In this document: positions 36,293 through 46,518 of the stretch, one piece after another | Layout: each line of letters begins with the position of its first letter | Numbering within the stretch: position 1 is the first letter of the stretch | DNA from: Calothrix sp. PCC 7103 | GTDB taxonomy: Bacteria; Cyanobacteriota; Cyanobacteriia; Cyanobacteriales; Nostocaceae | NCBI RefSeq assembly: GCF_000331305.1 | Contig: NZ_KB217483.1 | Coordinates: forward strand, 703,018-767,017 | Length of the DNA stretch: 64,000 nt | Direction: 5' to 3' | The notes under the pieces: model-generated | Told to the model about the DNA's origin: nothing | What the model saw: only the letters and a program-made list of their open reading frames with translations | The model's database searches: none | Position numbers and translations under genes: made by a program

Positions 36293-36772
36293 TTAAGAAT
36301 TTTGCAAACTAGCATAACCAAAGGTTACGTTAAACTTTTCGCACCAAATAGCTACAGATTTAAAGTCTTTCAAGTCTAGATTAGCTGGTATTTCATAACG
36401 TTGGGCGCCATCAAACTTCTTGAGGGGAGCAATTGTCACATAATCTTGTGCTTTAAGCTTTACAGGTACATTATTGTTGCGATACAAAATAACTCTAACT
36501 TTCGGTCCGCGTGCTGTAGTAAAAGCTTTGTTAAATTCAATATAACGCTTACCATCAACTTTAACAACTTGAGCTATACCGTTAGTAGGATGGTCTTGTT
36601 CGGTGGTGACAAAGCTACCGGATGAAATCAAAGATTGGGGTTTGACCGCAACTGTGGTGGTTTGTGTAACTTCAGCTGCACTTGCAGGTTGAGTATTGAT
36701 AGCTAATTGCCCAACACTACCGAATAATACGAGCGATACGATTGTTCCTGCTGCTAATTTGTTGAGTTTCAT
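36293..36772 (-). CDS. Secreted DM13-domain protein
   Basis: Signal peptide MKLNKLAAGTIVSLVLFGS... ending TQPASA, then one DM13 domain (LISSGSFVTTEQDHPTNGIA, GKRYIEFNKAFTTARGPKVR, and a conserved Cys in VAIWCEKFNVTFGYA). DM13 domains are thought to take part in electron transfer or redox reactions near the membrane. I start at 36772; the frame is open to 36820 but the inner Met gives a proper signal peptide. 159 aa. Confidence 0.85.
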   Translation of the reverse strand: MKLNKLAAGTIVSLVLFGSVGQLAINTQPASAAEVTQTTTVAVKPQSLISSGSFVTTEQDHPTNGIAQVVKVDGKRYIEFNKAFTTARGPKVRVILYRNNNVPVKLKAQDYVTIAPLKKFDGAQRYEIPANLDLKDFKSVAIWCEKFNVTFGYASLQNS

Positions 36773-36929
36773 GATTTGTAATTCCTCGGTGTTTTTTGTT
36801 TCCCTTTCCTTAATTACCAATATCGAGGATGATGCTGAGAAACTTGTGATGAGAAACTAAGATGCGAGTAAGAGTTATCTTAAAAAAAACTAGAACGGCA
36901 AAACTAACTTGAGAGATGAAACTAATGGC

Positions 36930-37060
36930 TTAAGTAGGTGGGTGGAAATAAACCACACTTGGGGTTTTCCGGTTAAGAGCGCTAAAGGCATACTGTGAAA
37001 GGATTATAGCCGATTTACATTTCGTTACATAGCGGTAAATTTTCCCGTCCACCTACTTAA
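36930..37060. repeat. MITE-like inverted-repeat element
   Basis: Perfect 12-bp terminal inverted repeats TTAAGTAGGTGG at 36930-36941 and CCACCTACTTAA at 37049-37060 bound a 131-bp non-coding stretch. This is the form of a small non-autonomous transposable element. No gene lies inside. The TA dinucleotides at the ends fit insertion at TA. Confidence 0.45.
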
Positions 37061-37235
37061 TTACGTAGGCGCCGTGGAAAATATCAAACGAATTTATTAT
37101 GCTTCCAGCCTATCTCTAGCAGGTTTTGCCGCCCTAGAAAAAAACTGAGAAAGTCGGGTAGTGTTTCCACGAACTAACTTTATCTGCACACCAGTAAGTT
37201 AATTACAGGCGTCTGAAACTAGTGATTCCAGAACC

Positions 37236-37991
37236 TTAAAGAAACACTCCACCACTGGCTTCAATTCTTTGACCGTTAATCCATTGAGCATCAGGGGAAC
37301 ACAAAAAAGCTACTATTCCACCAATATCTTCGGCTTGTCCCACTCGTCCTAAAGCAGTATTAGAGGCTATCATATTTTTAATTTGGGGATTAGAGCGGAT
37401 AGTAGCGTTATTAAAGTCGGTTTCAATTGCTCCAGGCGCCAGTACATTCGCAGTAATACCTCTTGCTCCGACTTCCTTAGCAAGATAACGAGTAAAAGTC
37501 TCAATAGCACTTTTAGCTGAAGCATAAACCGAGTAGCCCGGATTAGCAAAACGTGTTGTCCCACTAGAAATGTTGATAATTCTCCCCCCATCATTCAAGT
37601 GTGGTAACAGTTTCTGAGTTAAAAAGTATACTCCCTTGAAGTGAATGTTTACCAGCTTATCAAAATCCTCTTCTGTTACCTGAGCAATTGGAATTGTGGC
37701 GCCTATGCCAGCATTGTTAATCAAAAAATCAACCTTGTTTGTTTCAAACTCTTGTAATAATGTGGTTTGCAACTCAGATACAAAATCATCAAAACTCTTG
37801 ATTTCTCCTACATCAAGTTTTAAGGTCGCAGCTTTTCGTCCAGTTTCCCGGATTTGAGACACTACCTTATTGGCTTCTTCTAGTTTTGATTGGTAAGTAA
37901 TTATAATGTCACATTTGGTTTGAGCTAGACGCAAAGCCATGTCTTTACCAAGACCTCGGCTGCCCCCTGTGATTAATGCGATTTTACTCAT
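37236..37991 (-). CDS. SDR-family oxidoreductase
   Basis: Classical short-chain dehydrogenase, 251 aa. The NAD(P) site is TGGSRGLG at 8-15; NNAGIG, INISSGTTRF and the catalytic YASAK follow, and the C-terminus has APGAIETDFNN and WINGQRIEASGG. It resembles FabG-type 3-oxoacyl reductases and glucose dehydrogenase-like SDRs. The substrate is unknown. Confidence 0.9.
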   Translation of the reverse strand: MSKIALITGGSRGLGKDMALRLAQTKCDIIITYQSKLEEANKVVSQIRETGRKAATLKLDVGEIKSFDDFVSELQTTLLQEFETNKVDFLINNAGIGATIPIAQVTEEDFDKLVNIHFKGVYFLTQKLLPHLNDGGRIINISSGTTRFANPGYSVYASAKSAIETFTRYLAKEVGARGITANVLAPGAIETDFNNATIRSNPQIKNMIASNTALGRVGQAEDIGGIVAFLCSPDAQWINGQRIEASGGVFL

Positions 37992-38160
37992 ATTGCACCC
38001 ATATCGTAATTACCTTGAGTCATCATCTTAATCAATTGTGGCGCCTAAAATACTATGAACATAAGTACTGCATAGCACTACATTTGAAAAGGTGCGCTTA
38101 TGTATCAATAAGTACCCAATTATGGCACCTGAAACAATACAAAACACAAGTACTAAAATA

Positions 38161-38682
38161 TTAGTTCAAATTAGGGTCGCTCTTGGCGCGCGGGAGGACG
38201 CATCCATTTTTAACAAGCCACTCATCAATAATTTTATAAATATAGTTAATATCTTCTTGGGTATAGCCGTTAGCTAACATCCAATTTTCAAACGGTTTGG
38301 CATCGGAGGCAATTTGTTCTAACATTTTTTCAAAATCTGATTCACTAGTGCTGCAAGTTGCTAAAAAATCAGATTTATCCCAAGGAATAATGCGGTCAGC
38401 CATCAGTTGCAATAAAGAACGCTGGTTTTCTTGTACCAGTTGACCCAAATAATCGCGAATCTCCTGTTGGTGGTCTTCTTCTAAACAACAGTATTCCATT
38501 TGTCGGTCGAGTTGAAGTTTAACACGACTAACGCCACCCGAAGTTAACCAACTTTTGACATCATCGACGGCGCTAGAACATCGACCAAATCTATCTGTTT
38601 GTAATAAACGAATTGCTCCCTCAAAGCTTCTACGAAGGGAAGAGCGCCAATCACCGCGTTCTAAAAGTTCGATTAGTGACAT
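38161..38682 (-). CDS. Hypothetical helical protein
   Basis: 173 aa, not recognised. It is largely helical and acidic (EEDHQQEIRDYLGQLVQENQ) with aromatic patches at the C-terminus (YTQEDINYIYKIIDEWL). It has a normal start, no signal peptide and no membrane span. Its length and composition support a real gene. Confidence 0.65.
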   Translation of the reverse strand: MSLIELLERGDWRSSLRRSFEGAIRLLQTDRFGRCSSAVDDVKSWLTSGGVSRVKLQLDRQMEYCCLEEDHQQEIRDYLGQLVQENQRSLLQLMADRIIPWDKSDFLATCSTSESDFEKMLEQIASDAKPFENWMLANGYTQEDINYIYKIIDEWLVKNGCVLPRAKSDPNLN

Positions 38683-39068
38683 CTTGTGCTACTTGATAAC
38701 GTGATTGTGTTTTGCCTTCTACTATTTTACTGGATGGTTAGGTTAGGGCGCCTGTTTTTTCGATATGGCACCAATTCTAATCTAGTTATTTTGTATTAGT
38801 TAAAATCTAATGCCAAAGTAAAAGCTATCTGTGATGTTCATAAGTGGCACCCGTAATTAAGTGTTTATTATTAAGGCGCCTCCAATCATAAATACTTAAA
38901 CACCAGTAGTTTGCTTGTACCAATATTTTGTATTTATTCAGAATTTGATGCTAAAAACTTGACTTTAGTCGAGTTCTCTTACATAAATTAATCAGAATAT
39001 TATTTATGAGTTCACTTTGCTCTTAAATATGAGAATTTAAACTAAATCAATAGCTTAAAAATAATTTC
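38683..39068. other. Intergenic region, no gene
   Basis: A 386-bp divergent gap with two GGCGCC palindromes (38749, 38875). It should hold promoters for both flanking genes; no clear motif is visible. Confidence 0.4.
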
Positions 39069-40127
39069 ATGAGTAATCAAGCGACATTTAATCAACCTGG
39101 TTTGATTTTTACACCAGGTCCACAGGGTTGGTGGGACTCCGAACGTGTTTCGTGTCCACGTGTCATCCGTTGTGCGGATGGTACTTGGAAAATGTGGTAC
39201 TACGGTAGAGATGCTAGCTTTGACCGACAAATAAACTTACCCACTGGTCGTTGTGGTTTAGCAATTTCTGCTGATGGTATTAGCTGGGAACGAGTTAAAG
39301 GTTTTATGACTATGGGTGCAGTTCTTGAGCCAAGCCCAGACCCAAGCAGATTTGACTCAGCTCATATTGGTGTCAGTAGTGTGGAATACTCTGATGGTCT
39401 TTATTGGATGTGGTACTTCGGTGGTGACCAAACAGTTCAAGAGGTAGGAAAATTTAAAGCTAAAGGAATCCAAATGCGTCCGGGTTGTGCTATATCTCGC
39501 GATGGTATTAATTGGGTGCGTCTAGAAGGTGCTTATCGAGGAGCATTTCTAGATATTGGCAAGACTCCGGAGTTTGACTGCTTGTTTTGTGGGTGGCCCC
39601 AAGTTCTGCGCGATGACGATGGTACTTGGAAAATGTATTACCACACTTTCAACCCGGAGTTAGGATTTCTCGTAGGCTTGGCGGTTTCCACTGATGGTTT
39701 CAACTGGGAGAAAGTTGGTCAAATATTGGGACCTGGCGAGCTAGGCAGTTTTGACGAGCGGGGTATTGGTACTCGGCATGTATTAAAAGTAAGCTCTCGC
39801 TACGTAATGTTTTACGAAGGCGCCAACAATAGTAGCTACCACTGTATTGGTGTTGCTACATCTAATGACGGTATTAAGTGGAGTAAGTATGAGGGCGAGC
39901 AGCCTGGTGGTCCAGTTTTTCGCCATGCTCCAAGTGGTTCTCTTCGTTGGGATGCGCGTGCAGTTGGCACTCCTTGTGTGGTACCGATGAATGACGGGAG
40001 TTTCCGCATGTATTATATTGGTGCTAACGAAGGCGGCTATGATGAGCTATCGACACAGCACCAGATAGGGTTAGCAGTAAGTGACGGCTCTAACTTTTAC
40101 AAGTGGTATCGCTGGGGAGAGTCGTAA
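39069..40127 (+). CDS. Five-bladed beta-propeller glycosidase-like protein
   Basis: 352 aa. The motif G.A.S.DG..W is repeated about five times (GLAISADGISWERVKG, AISRDGINWVRLEG, AVSTDGFNWEKVGQ, ATSNDGIKWSKYEG) and alternates with DGTWKMWYYG-type strands. This is the layout of GH32/GH43/GH62-like propellers. No signal peptide is seen. The substrate is unknown and some such proteins are not active enzymes. Confidence 0.75.
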   Translation: MSNQATFNQPGLIFTPGPQGWWDSERVSCPRVIRCADGTWKMWYYGRDASFDRQINLPTGRCGLAISADGISWERVKGFMTMGAVLEPSPDPSRFDSAHIGVSSVEYSDGLYWMWYFGGDQTVQEVGKFKAKGIQMRPGCAISRDGINWVRLEGAYRGAFLDIGKTPEFDCLFCGWPQVLRDDDGTWKMYYHTFNPELGFLVGLAVSTDGFNWEKVGQILGPGELGSFDERGIGTRHVLKVSSRYVMFYEGANNSSYHCIGVATSNDGIKWSKYEGEQPGGPVFRHAPSGSLRWDARAVGTPCVVPMNDGSFRMYYIGANEGGYDELSTQHQIGLAVSDGSNFYKWYRWGES

Positions 40128-40192
40128 ACCAAGATGATGAATGCACTCATGTTGCTAAAAGGTTTTAGGGTGAATAATTTGTTCACATTTTC

Positions 40193-40574
40193 TCTTCTCC
40201 TGTTTCTGCAATTACGCGAGCTTCATAAGCATCTCGAATAGCTGGCGTATCAGCTTCTATCTGAGAACCCAAACCAAAAGTTGCCCAATTTCTGACATCT
40301 TCATCTTTATCACTAGATAAATCAATTAATGCTTGAATTGCCAATTCATCTTCAGAGCATGTTAACCAAAAGTAACGCCATGACGGACACGTGAATCGGA
40401 ATGATTTTTTAATTTGACTAATGGAAAAACACTCCTTGAATCTTTGAGATGCCCGAATGCAAATGCAATTGAAGCCAGAACCTTGCTATTATCTTCGTTT
40501 GATAATAGTTCTAAATTCATATAACCGCATATAGTTCTCGCTTTGGTTGATTCCACTTTAAAAATGTTACACAA
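40193..40574 (-). pseudogene. HEAT-repeat protein remnant, frameshifted
   Basis: One frame gives DSRVRHGVTFG and stops; a one-base shift at about 40365 restores LTCSEDELAIQALIDLSS then DKDEDVRNWATFGLGSQ, a typical HEAT repeat, ending before the stop at 40193. The upstream part (DNSKVLASIAFAFGHLKDSR) is an earlier repeat. No good start is present, so the gene is both truncated and frameshifted. Confidence 0.75.
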
Positions 40575-40905
40575 ATTTCTGCACCAGGACTGTGGACCAT
40601 TAGTTTTTTATTAAAGTGGTTGATGGGCAGGCGCCAGTAAATAATTGAATAGTTGATTGAAATATGCGTGCGAGCATAACTATGCTGTGGCACCATGCAA
40701 CCAAATAGTTGGAGAAGATGGAGTATCAAAAGTTTTTGGGCAGGCGCCGGATTTTAATTGCTGGTGTTATTCGCTTCATGGGTAGAGGCTGTTTGGTTAG
40801 GGCGCCTGTAGTATTGTCATGAACCTACTGGAGTCGTAAACATAAACAAAGTTTTGCTATAGGCAGTTTTCCCTTCAAGTAAGGTATACAAATTCCCTTT
40901 GTGAA

Positions 40906-41685
40906 CTAGTAGACATCTTCTTCATAATCACTGACTGCCGTTACCGCAATCTTAATAGCATTATGAATAGCCGATTCTTTACTTTCTATTATTACATTTT
41001 CACCAACTGTACGTTGTGCAATAACAGCACATACACAACCTGCTTCAAATCCATATACGTTTCCCATCTTAAACAAGGTTCCACATTCCATTTCATAATT
41101 AAGTATATTTAAATAACGATATTCTTGTGTAATACCATGCAATTGTCTTATTAAATAAGGGTTTGCTGAATCAGTACGTTCTTGCCCCTCATAAAAAGTA
41201 TCTACAGAAGCAGTAATGCCAACGTGATATTCGACTTCTAATTTTTTTGCGGCTTTAGCCATCGCTACTGTTAAAAATGGGTCTGCTGCTGCTGGGTACT
41301 CAATCGGTGCAATATCATTCGCTGCACCTTGCTTACATAAGGCAGCGCTAGATATTACAATACTACTTGGTAATATATTGTCTTGAATTGAACCGCATGT
41401 TCCAATACGAATAATTTGTCTAATACCCACTTGTACTAACTCATTAACAACAATGCTTAAAGATGACGCCCCCATGCCACTAGTTGTAGATATAATTGTT
41501 TTTCCACTATTTAAAGTGCCTATATAGCTGTTTAAACCACGATTATCTGACAACAAACGACTCGATTGTAAATATGACTGAGCAATTAAACTTGCCCTTT
41601 TTGGGTCGCCACACAATAAAGCAGTAGTTGGTGGCTTTTCTCCTAGGTCTTCTCTTCTAAATCCAATATGATAAGGTATAAGCAT
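40906..41685 (-). CDS. udp: Uridine/purine nucleoside phosphorylase
   Basis: Cleaves nucleosides with phosphate to base and ribose-1-phosphate. PNP/UDP family motifs: LLCGDPKRA (phosphate site), TTSGMGASSLSIVVNELVQ, IRIGTCGSIQ and the nucleoside-binding NYEMECGTLFKMG. 259 aa, full length. The exact base specificity cannot be read from the sequence; uridine phosphorylase-like features dominate. Confidence 0.88.
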   Translation of the reverse strand: MLIPYHIGFRREDLGEKPPTTALLCGDPKRASLIAQSYLQSSRLLSDNRGLNSYIGTLNSGKTIISTTSGMGASSLSIVVNELVQVGIRQIIRIGTCGSIQDNILPSSIVISSAALCKQGAANDIAPIEYPAAADPFLTVAMAKAAKKLEVEYHVGITASVDTFYEGQERTDSANPYLIRQLHGITQEYRYLNILNYEMECGTLFKMGNVYGFEAGCVCAVIAQRTVGENVIIESKESAIHNAIKIAVTAVSDYEEDVY

Positions 41686-41877
41686 TTTTTGGAATGTTAA
41701 ATGTTACAATAAAATACTACAGTAAAAAAGTATAAAGCAAAGCTGCTTTATACTTTTTTAATTTACTTTAAATAAATGTCTTGTGTTCTTTTACGGAATT
41801 TAAATGGGAACTCTGACAGTAAATATTCTAAAATTTTATATAGATACGTTCGGCGCCGTACCTAACAGTAATATCGA

Positions 41878-41896
41878 TGTGAACAAATTGTTCACA
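41878..41896. promoter_or_regulatory. Palindrome upstream of nucleoside phosphorylase
   Basis: TGTGAACAAATTGTTCACA is a perfect 19-bp palindrome around a central A, about 195 bp upstream of the udp start. A partial copy (TTTGTTCACATTTTCT) occurs downstream of the same gene at 40188-40203. It looks like a dimeric regulator site. Confidence 0.45.
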
Positions 41897-42000
41897 TTTT
41901 CTTGGATGCTTTAATTCCAGCGTAGCACTTGAATAAGAGTTTTCCACAACAGACATACATAAATAGTGAATGCTATGGTTGATAAAACGCATTTACTATT

Positions 42001-42225
42001 ATGGTTAAACCTCGTGCGGTATGTGAATTACCTGTTATTCAGTATTTTAAAACTCAACGTGTTGTATCTGTAAAGTTATTACAGGCGCCGCATTTATATA
42101 TTGTGAGTTGTACCCTTATGAGAAATAGATTAGGAAGACCGCATCCGACTGTTTTATTAGCTTATTTCGGCATTGGGTACACTTTAGTAGTTGTATTAAT
42201 TGCTATCAAATTATATTTATTTTGA
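42001..42225 (+). CDS. Doubtful small membrane protein
   Basis: 74 aa with one C-terminal membrane span (VLLAYFGIGYTLVVVLIAIK). Part of its DNA (42045-42085) recurs in altered form at 42306-42350, where no gene is present, so the frame may be chance within a repeat. Confidence 0.3.
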   Translation: MVKPRAVCELPVIQYFKTQRVVSVKLLQAPHLYIVSCTLMRNRLGRPHPTVLLAYFGIGYTLVVVLIAIKLYLF

Positions 42226-42421
42226 AAAGTCTGTTGCTGGTCACTATTCAATTGCAGTTTGTTTTCTCCTTACTTGACAGAAAAGAAGGCGCCGAATCCT
42301 GCTTATATTTTAAAACTAGACGCATTGTATCTATATAATCCTTACAGGCGCCTTTTTTCGAGTACGCTGCATCTGTTAGTTACAAAGCGATGGAGAAGGT
42401 GGTTGACGGACGGCGCCAGCA

Positions 42422-42880
42422 TTAAAATACTCTTGTAAGCGCGTCTCTCAGGTTATTAATGGTTCCCCACTCAGACATCAAGCTTGGACTTGTTAGCAAT
42501 TTGGCTTTTGTGTCACGCCATCCCCTGTGAGCTTTCATTACATCCTTATCAAGAGGAATATTATCAGGACAAGCAAAATCAGCAACCCAGTGAACCTTGA
42601 CCCACCGGAAAATACCCCAGATACCTTCCTCTTGTTGAGGTTCATCTTCACTTCCTTCATTAACTAATTCAACTACGTGTGTCAGGTATCGCTCTCCGTG
42701 GTAACTTTGGGAAAGAATAATAAGAGACTCCTTGGGCAAACTCAATGCATGAGCCAAAACATCTTGAGCATCACTTCTTTTAAAGTTTAATCGAAAGTAA
42801 GATGCAACAAGGCAGTCGCTATATGCCCAACCGTCATCATCATTCACGTTCTTAATATATTTTAAACGAGTAAAATCCAT
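42422..42880 (-). CDS. Hypothetical cytosolic protein
   Basis: 152 aa, not recognised. Trp-rich and acidic (DDGWAYSDCLVASYFRLNFK, WGIFRWVKVHWVADFACP). No signal peptide or span. Possibly a small effector-binding or immunity-like protein, but nothing in the sequence fixes this. Confidence 0.65.
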   Translation of the reverse strand: MDFTRLKYIKNVNDDDGWAYSDCLVASYFRLNFKRSDAQDVLAHALSLPKESLIILSQSYHGERYLTHVVELVNEGSEDEPQQEEGIWGIFRWVKVHWVADFACPDNIPLDKDVMKAHRGWRDTKAKLLTSPSLMSEWGTINNLRDALTRVF

Positions 42881-42954
42881 TAATTTTCTCCTACAGACTT
42901 TTTGAAGAATCTATATATAGGATTCCCTGCTAGTCAAGCAGCATTTACTTTTGA

Positions 42955-44196
42955 ATGAATATAATGATTCGACGCCTTTTTAGGATTGGTAGAAAAGGGC
43001 GTTTTCTCACTCAGTATCGGCGCCGTTCACAAAAAACTGACCGTCAAAGCAACACAGCAGCAACAGCTTCCCTCAGTGGTAGAGTCTGGATTGTATCGGG
43101 TGATGTACTAGTATTTGTATTGTCGTTCATAAACACCAATTGGTGAACGGCACCGTAAGTCAACAAAATTTCCGTGATTTAGCAACGATAGCAAGTACAA
43201 AACTTATGTATTTTGATTGTTAGGTTATAGGCGCCGCTCACAAAAAACTTACCGTCAAAGCAATACAACAGCAACAGCCTTGCACAGGCGCCGTATAATA
43301 TGTTGAAGCATCTAATCTAATAACTGTACGTTTTGTATCTATTTAAATTATTTATTTCTGGCGCCATAGTATTTTTGGAGTTACCTCAAGCATTATCAGT
43401 AGCTTTACTGTTATAGCACTATCAGGTATTACCACAAAAACTTTAGTTTAGGCGCCGTGCTAATTAATTATTACGTAAAGTTACTGAGGCATTGTAAAAG
43501 TACAATTAAGTTTAAACTGGAAAATAATAAACCCTAGAATTTTCAACTACACTGGAACTCAGCAAGTGATATATCAATCACTACATTTAACAACTAGTGA
43601 AAACTTGGATGGTTAACCTACAGGCGCCGACTTCTAACTAGTTCGTCAATAATCGGAAGGTCACAAATCATCTAGGGTTAAGCACATCAATATAATGCAT
43701 TCAACTGGACGCTTGAATCTCTTTTTGTTAGAGATGGCGCCTCGGCTGATTATGCATATATTTCTAATACAGGAAAATTATTATATTTAAATATTATTAC
43801 TTACAAGTTTGTTTTGTTTTCAAGATGCAGTAATGCAAGTTTTACGTTTGAAAACTAAGGGGTGTAAGAGATTTAGCTCAAATATTTATATCTACTAAAG
43901 CTAAATAAAATTATCCGGAAGATTTCTCTTTATTCCGAGAAATTACGGTTCCTATCCGTTGCAGATAAGGAATATTAAGAAGTTTCAATTTTCTGTAAAA
44001 AGTCATCAAAATCAATTTCACTAACAAGTTCAAAAGCTGTTAAATACTTAGATTTAACATATATTAAGCTTTGTTAGATTAAATTTAGTGTTGCAATTTA
44101 AAGCATGTGCGCCGATTTTATTTAGGTGCATACTTGCTTTACGCAATTGTAATACTATTAGCAAATTGACGTTATTTTTAAAGGTTATTTCACAAC
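42955..44196. repeat. Gene-poor region with degenerate repeats
   Basis: About 1.2 kb with no supported gene. A 49-bp segment at 43019-43069 (GGCGCCGTTCACAAAAAACT, then CCGTCAAAGCAACACAGCAG) is repeated with few changes at 43230-43278. GGCGCC occurs seven times between 43019 and 43740, the densest cluster in the window. A short frame of 63 codons at 42955 covers the first repeat copy and is probably not a gene. Confidence 0.55.
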
Positions 44197-45310
44197 ATGC
44201 AAAGTGCTTTTACAAGTAAAGCCAATCCCGAACAATTAAAGGCAATACAGGCTACTGAAGGTGCTTTGCTAATTATCGCTGGTCCCGGTTCTGGCAAGAC
44301 TTTCACCCTTGTTGAGCGGATTATTTATTTAATTACACAAAAAGGAGTGGCGCCGGAAAACCTTCTGGTTGTAACCTTTACTGATAAAGCAGCCCAAGAG
44401 CTAACAACTCGGATTTCAAATCGCCTCCTTGAATTAGGTGTGCGTTTTAATCTGAATGAGATGTATTTGGGGACTTTTCACTCCATCTGTTTACGTTGGC
44501 TTGATGAACATCGAGAATTTACTCGCCTCAAGCGTAACTTCATCATGATGGATCAATTTGACCAGCAGTATTTTCTTTATCGGCGCCTGTCACAGTTTCA
44601 AAGTATCCCTAATATTGAACTTGTCATTGGTAATCATAAGCAATCTGCATGGGATAAGTCAGAAAATCTTCTCAAATGGATTAATACTGTCAGCGAAGAA
44701 GCACTAAACCCACAGATATTAATAGGTGCCCCGGAGCCAGAGATAAAAGTACTGGGTCATTGTTATTATCTTTACCAACAATACTTGGAAGAAGAAAATG
44801 CAATCGATTTTTCTACTATCCAGTACGAAGCCTTGAAACTTCTGAAGCAGAATCCGCAGATTCTTACTGAAATTCTAGCCAAAATCAAATATTTAATGGT
44901 TGATGAGTATCAAGATACTAATACCATTCAAGAGCAACTTTTGAGTCTTCTAGCAGCTGGGGATTCTCCAAACCTTTGTGTTGTGGGTGATGACGACCAA
45001 GGTTTGTACCGCTTTCGAGGGGCAACCATTCGTAACATCTTGGAGTTCAAAAACAATTTTCCTGATGGAAGCTGTGAACAAGTTTATCTAACTACTAACT
45101 ATCGCTCTCACCCAGACATTATTGACTTCTACAATCGCTGGATGAAAGAGCAAGAGTGGAAGGATAACGGCAAAGAATTTCGTTTCCAGAAGAAAATTAA
45201 AGAGCAGGAAGATAAGATATTCCCTGAAGTTCCATGCGTCGTCAAGGTTTCAGGTAATAGTCAGGATGAATGGCAGTCTGAAGTTTTAGCATTTTTGCAT
45301 ACTCTCAGAG
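44197..45310 (+). pseudogene. UvrD/PcrA-type helicase, 5' fragment
   Basis: Superfamily 1 helicase motifs in order: GPGSGKT (I), VVTFTDKAAQEL (Ia), VDEYQDTN (II), VVGDDDQGLYRFRGA (III) and LTTNYRSHPDI (IV). Motifs V and VI are missing: the protein ends about residue 370 where IS sequence begins, and the last 17 codons are read from the IS. The 3' half is not found in the window. The remnant cannot be an active helicase. Confidence 0.85.
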
Positions 45311-46211
45311 ATAAATTACCAAAAAATTCTGCATTACGGTTTACACTTAAAATATAATAACGACTTTCTAATTTGATTTTACCATTTACAACCCTTAAAG
45401 TATCGACTTTACCAATACTATTTAGATTAGCCCATTCGTTTTTTGTATCTATTAGATGTCCAACATTATTTAGTACACTGTAATATCTAGTAACTGTACG
45501 TCCGTGGCTTTCATCAACTAAACGATATTCGGTATGTTTATATCCTTGAAATTTAGAAATAATTGCATTTTTAAATATCGCTTCTACTTGATTATACAAG
45601 TTTTTTTGATTCTTCTTAAGCGCAATAATATAATCAGCTTCCTGCTCTACGATTTGTTTAACAATTGCTTTTTGACAGCCGATTGCATCGATAGAAACAA
45701 TACAGCCTTTTAGTGATAGTAGCTTAATCAATTCAGGAATTGCTGTAATCTCATTTGATTTATCATCAACTTTTAATTGACCTAAAACTAATCGCGCGTT
45801 TGTAGCCCATGCGCTAATCATGTGGATAGCAGCTTTATCCTTACTTTTATCATATGAATGACGTAATGTTTTACCATCAATTGCAACAATTTCGCCCTCG
45901 GTCAAATTACTAATTGACTTAATCCAATTTATAAAACTGCTTTGAAACTGTTCTGGATTTATACGTGCAAATACACGAGAAAAAGTATCATGTGAAGGTA
46001 TACCATTCGGTAACTTCAGAAATTTTTTTAGCCATTTTTGTTTTGATTTCCCATACTGTTCAATTTCAACCCATGTCTCTGCACCACAGACCACAGCACA
46101 AATTGCAATAGTAATAATATCATTTAAATCATGCAGTTTTGTTCGTTCAATTCTTGGGTCTTCAATTAAGTCAAAGTGGTCTGCGATAGTTATTTTTGGT
46201 TTTAGCTTCAT
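45305..46211 (-). pseudogene. ISAs1-family transposase, 3'-truncated
   Basis: H-repeat/ISAs1-type transposase: DHFDLIEDPRIERTKLHDLN, VAIDGKTLRHSYDKSKDKAA, VSIDAIGCQKAIV and ADYIIALKKNQKNLY. The frame fits the family up to RNAEFFGNL, where the expected EHW.IEN...W motif should follow; instead it enters helicase DNA (SLRVCKNAKTS). So the IS end was lost at the same junction that truncates the helicase. This is a deletion scar, not a simple insertion. Confidence 0.85.
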
Positions 46212-46518
46212 TTGTAAATTTTAATTTTTAGTGTTTTCCTAAAATTTAAAATACCATCATCAAGAGTCAATTACTTAAAATCACTAATTTTGAATGTGTA
46301 CCTATGAATTGGTAATTCTGTCTACCAAAAATATACTGATAAATAAATTGTATTTATGTAAGAAATAATGCCAGACTTTAAATAGATGCATTTTGAGAAA
46401 AACTTACAGATAATAAAATTTAATTACTAAAATAATTTACTTTTATAAGCAAAATCAACTCAGCTTGTTTTTAATACATTAATATCTACTTTTGTCAATA
46501 CCCCTAAACATTTTTTAG
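46212..46518. other. AT-rich gap after IS remnant
   Basis: No gene. It probably includes the outer end of the ISAs1 element; its inverted repeat could not be identified with certainty. Confidence 0.35.

Noticed and set aside
42955-43146. 63-codon gene rich in Arg
   Set aside because: It covers one copy of a degenerate repeat whose second copy is not open.
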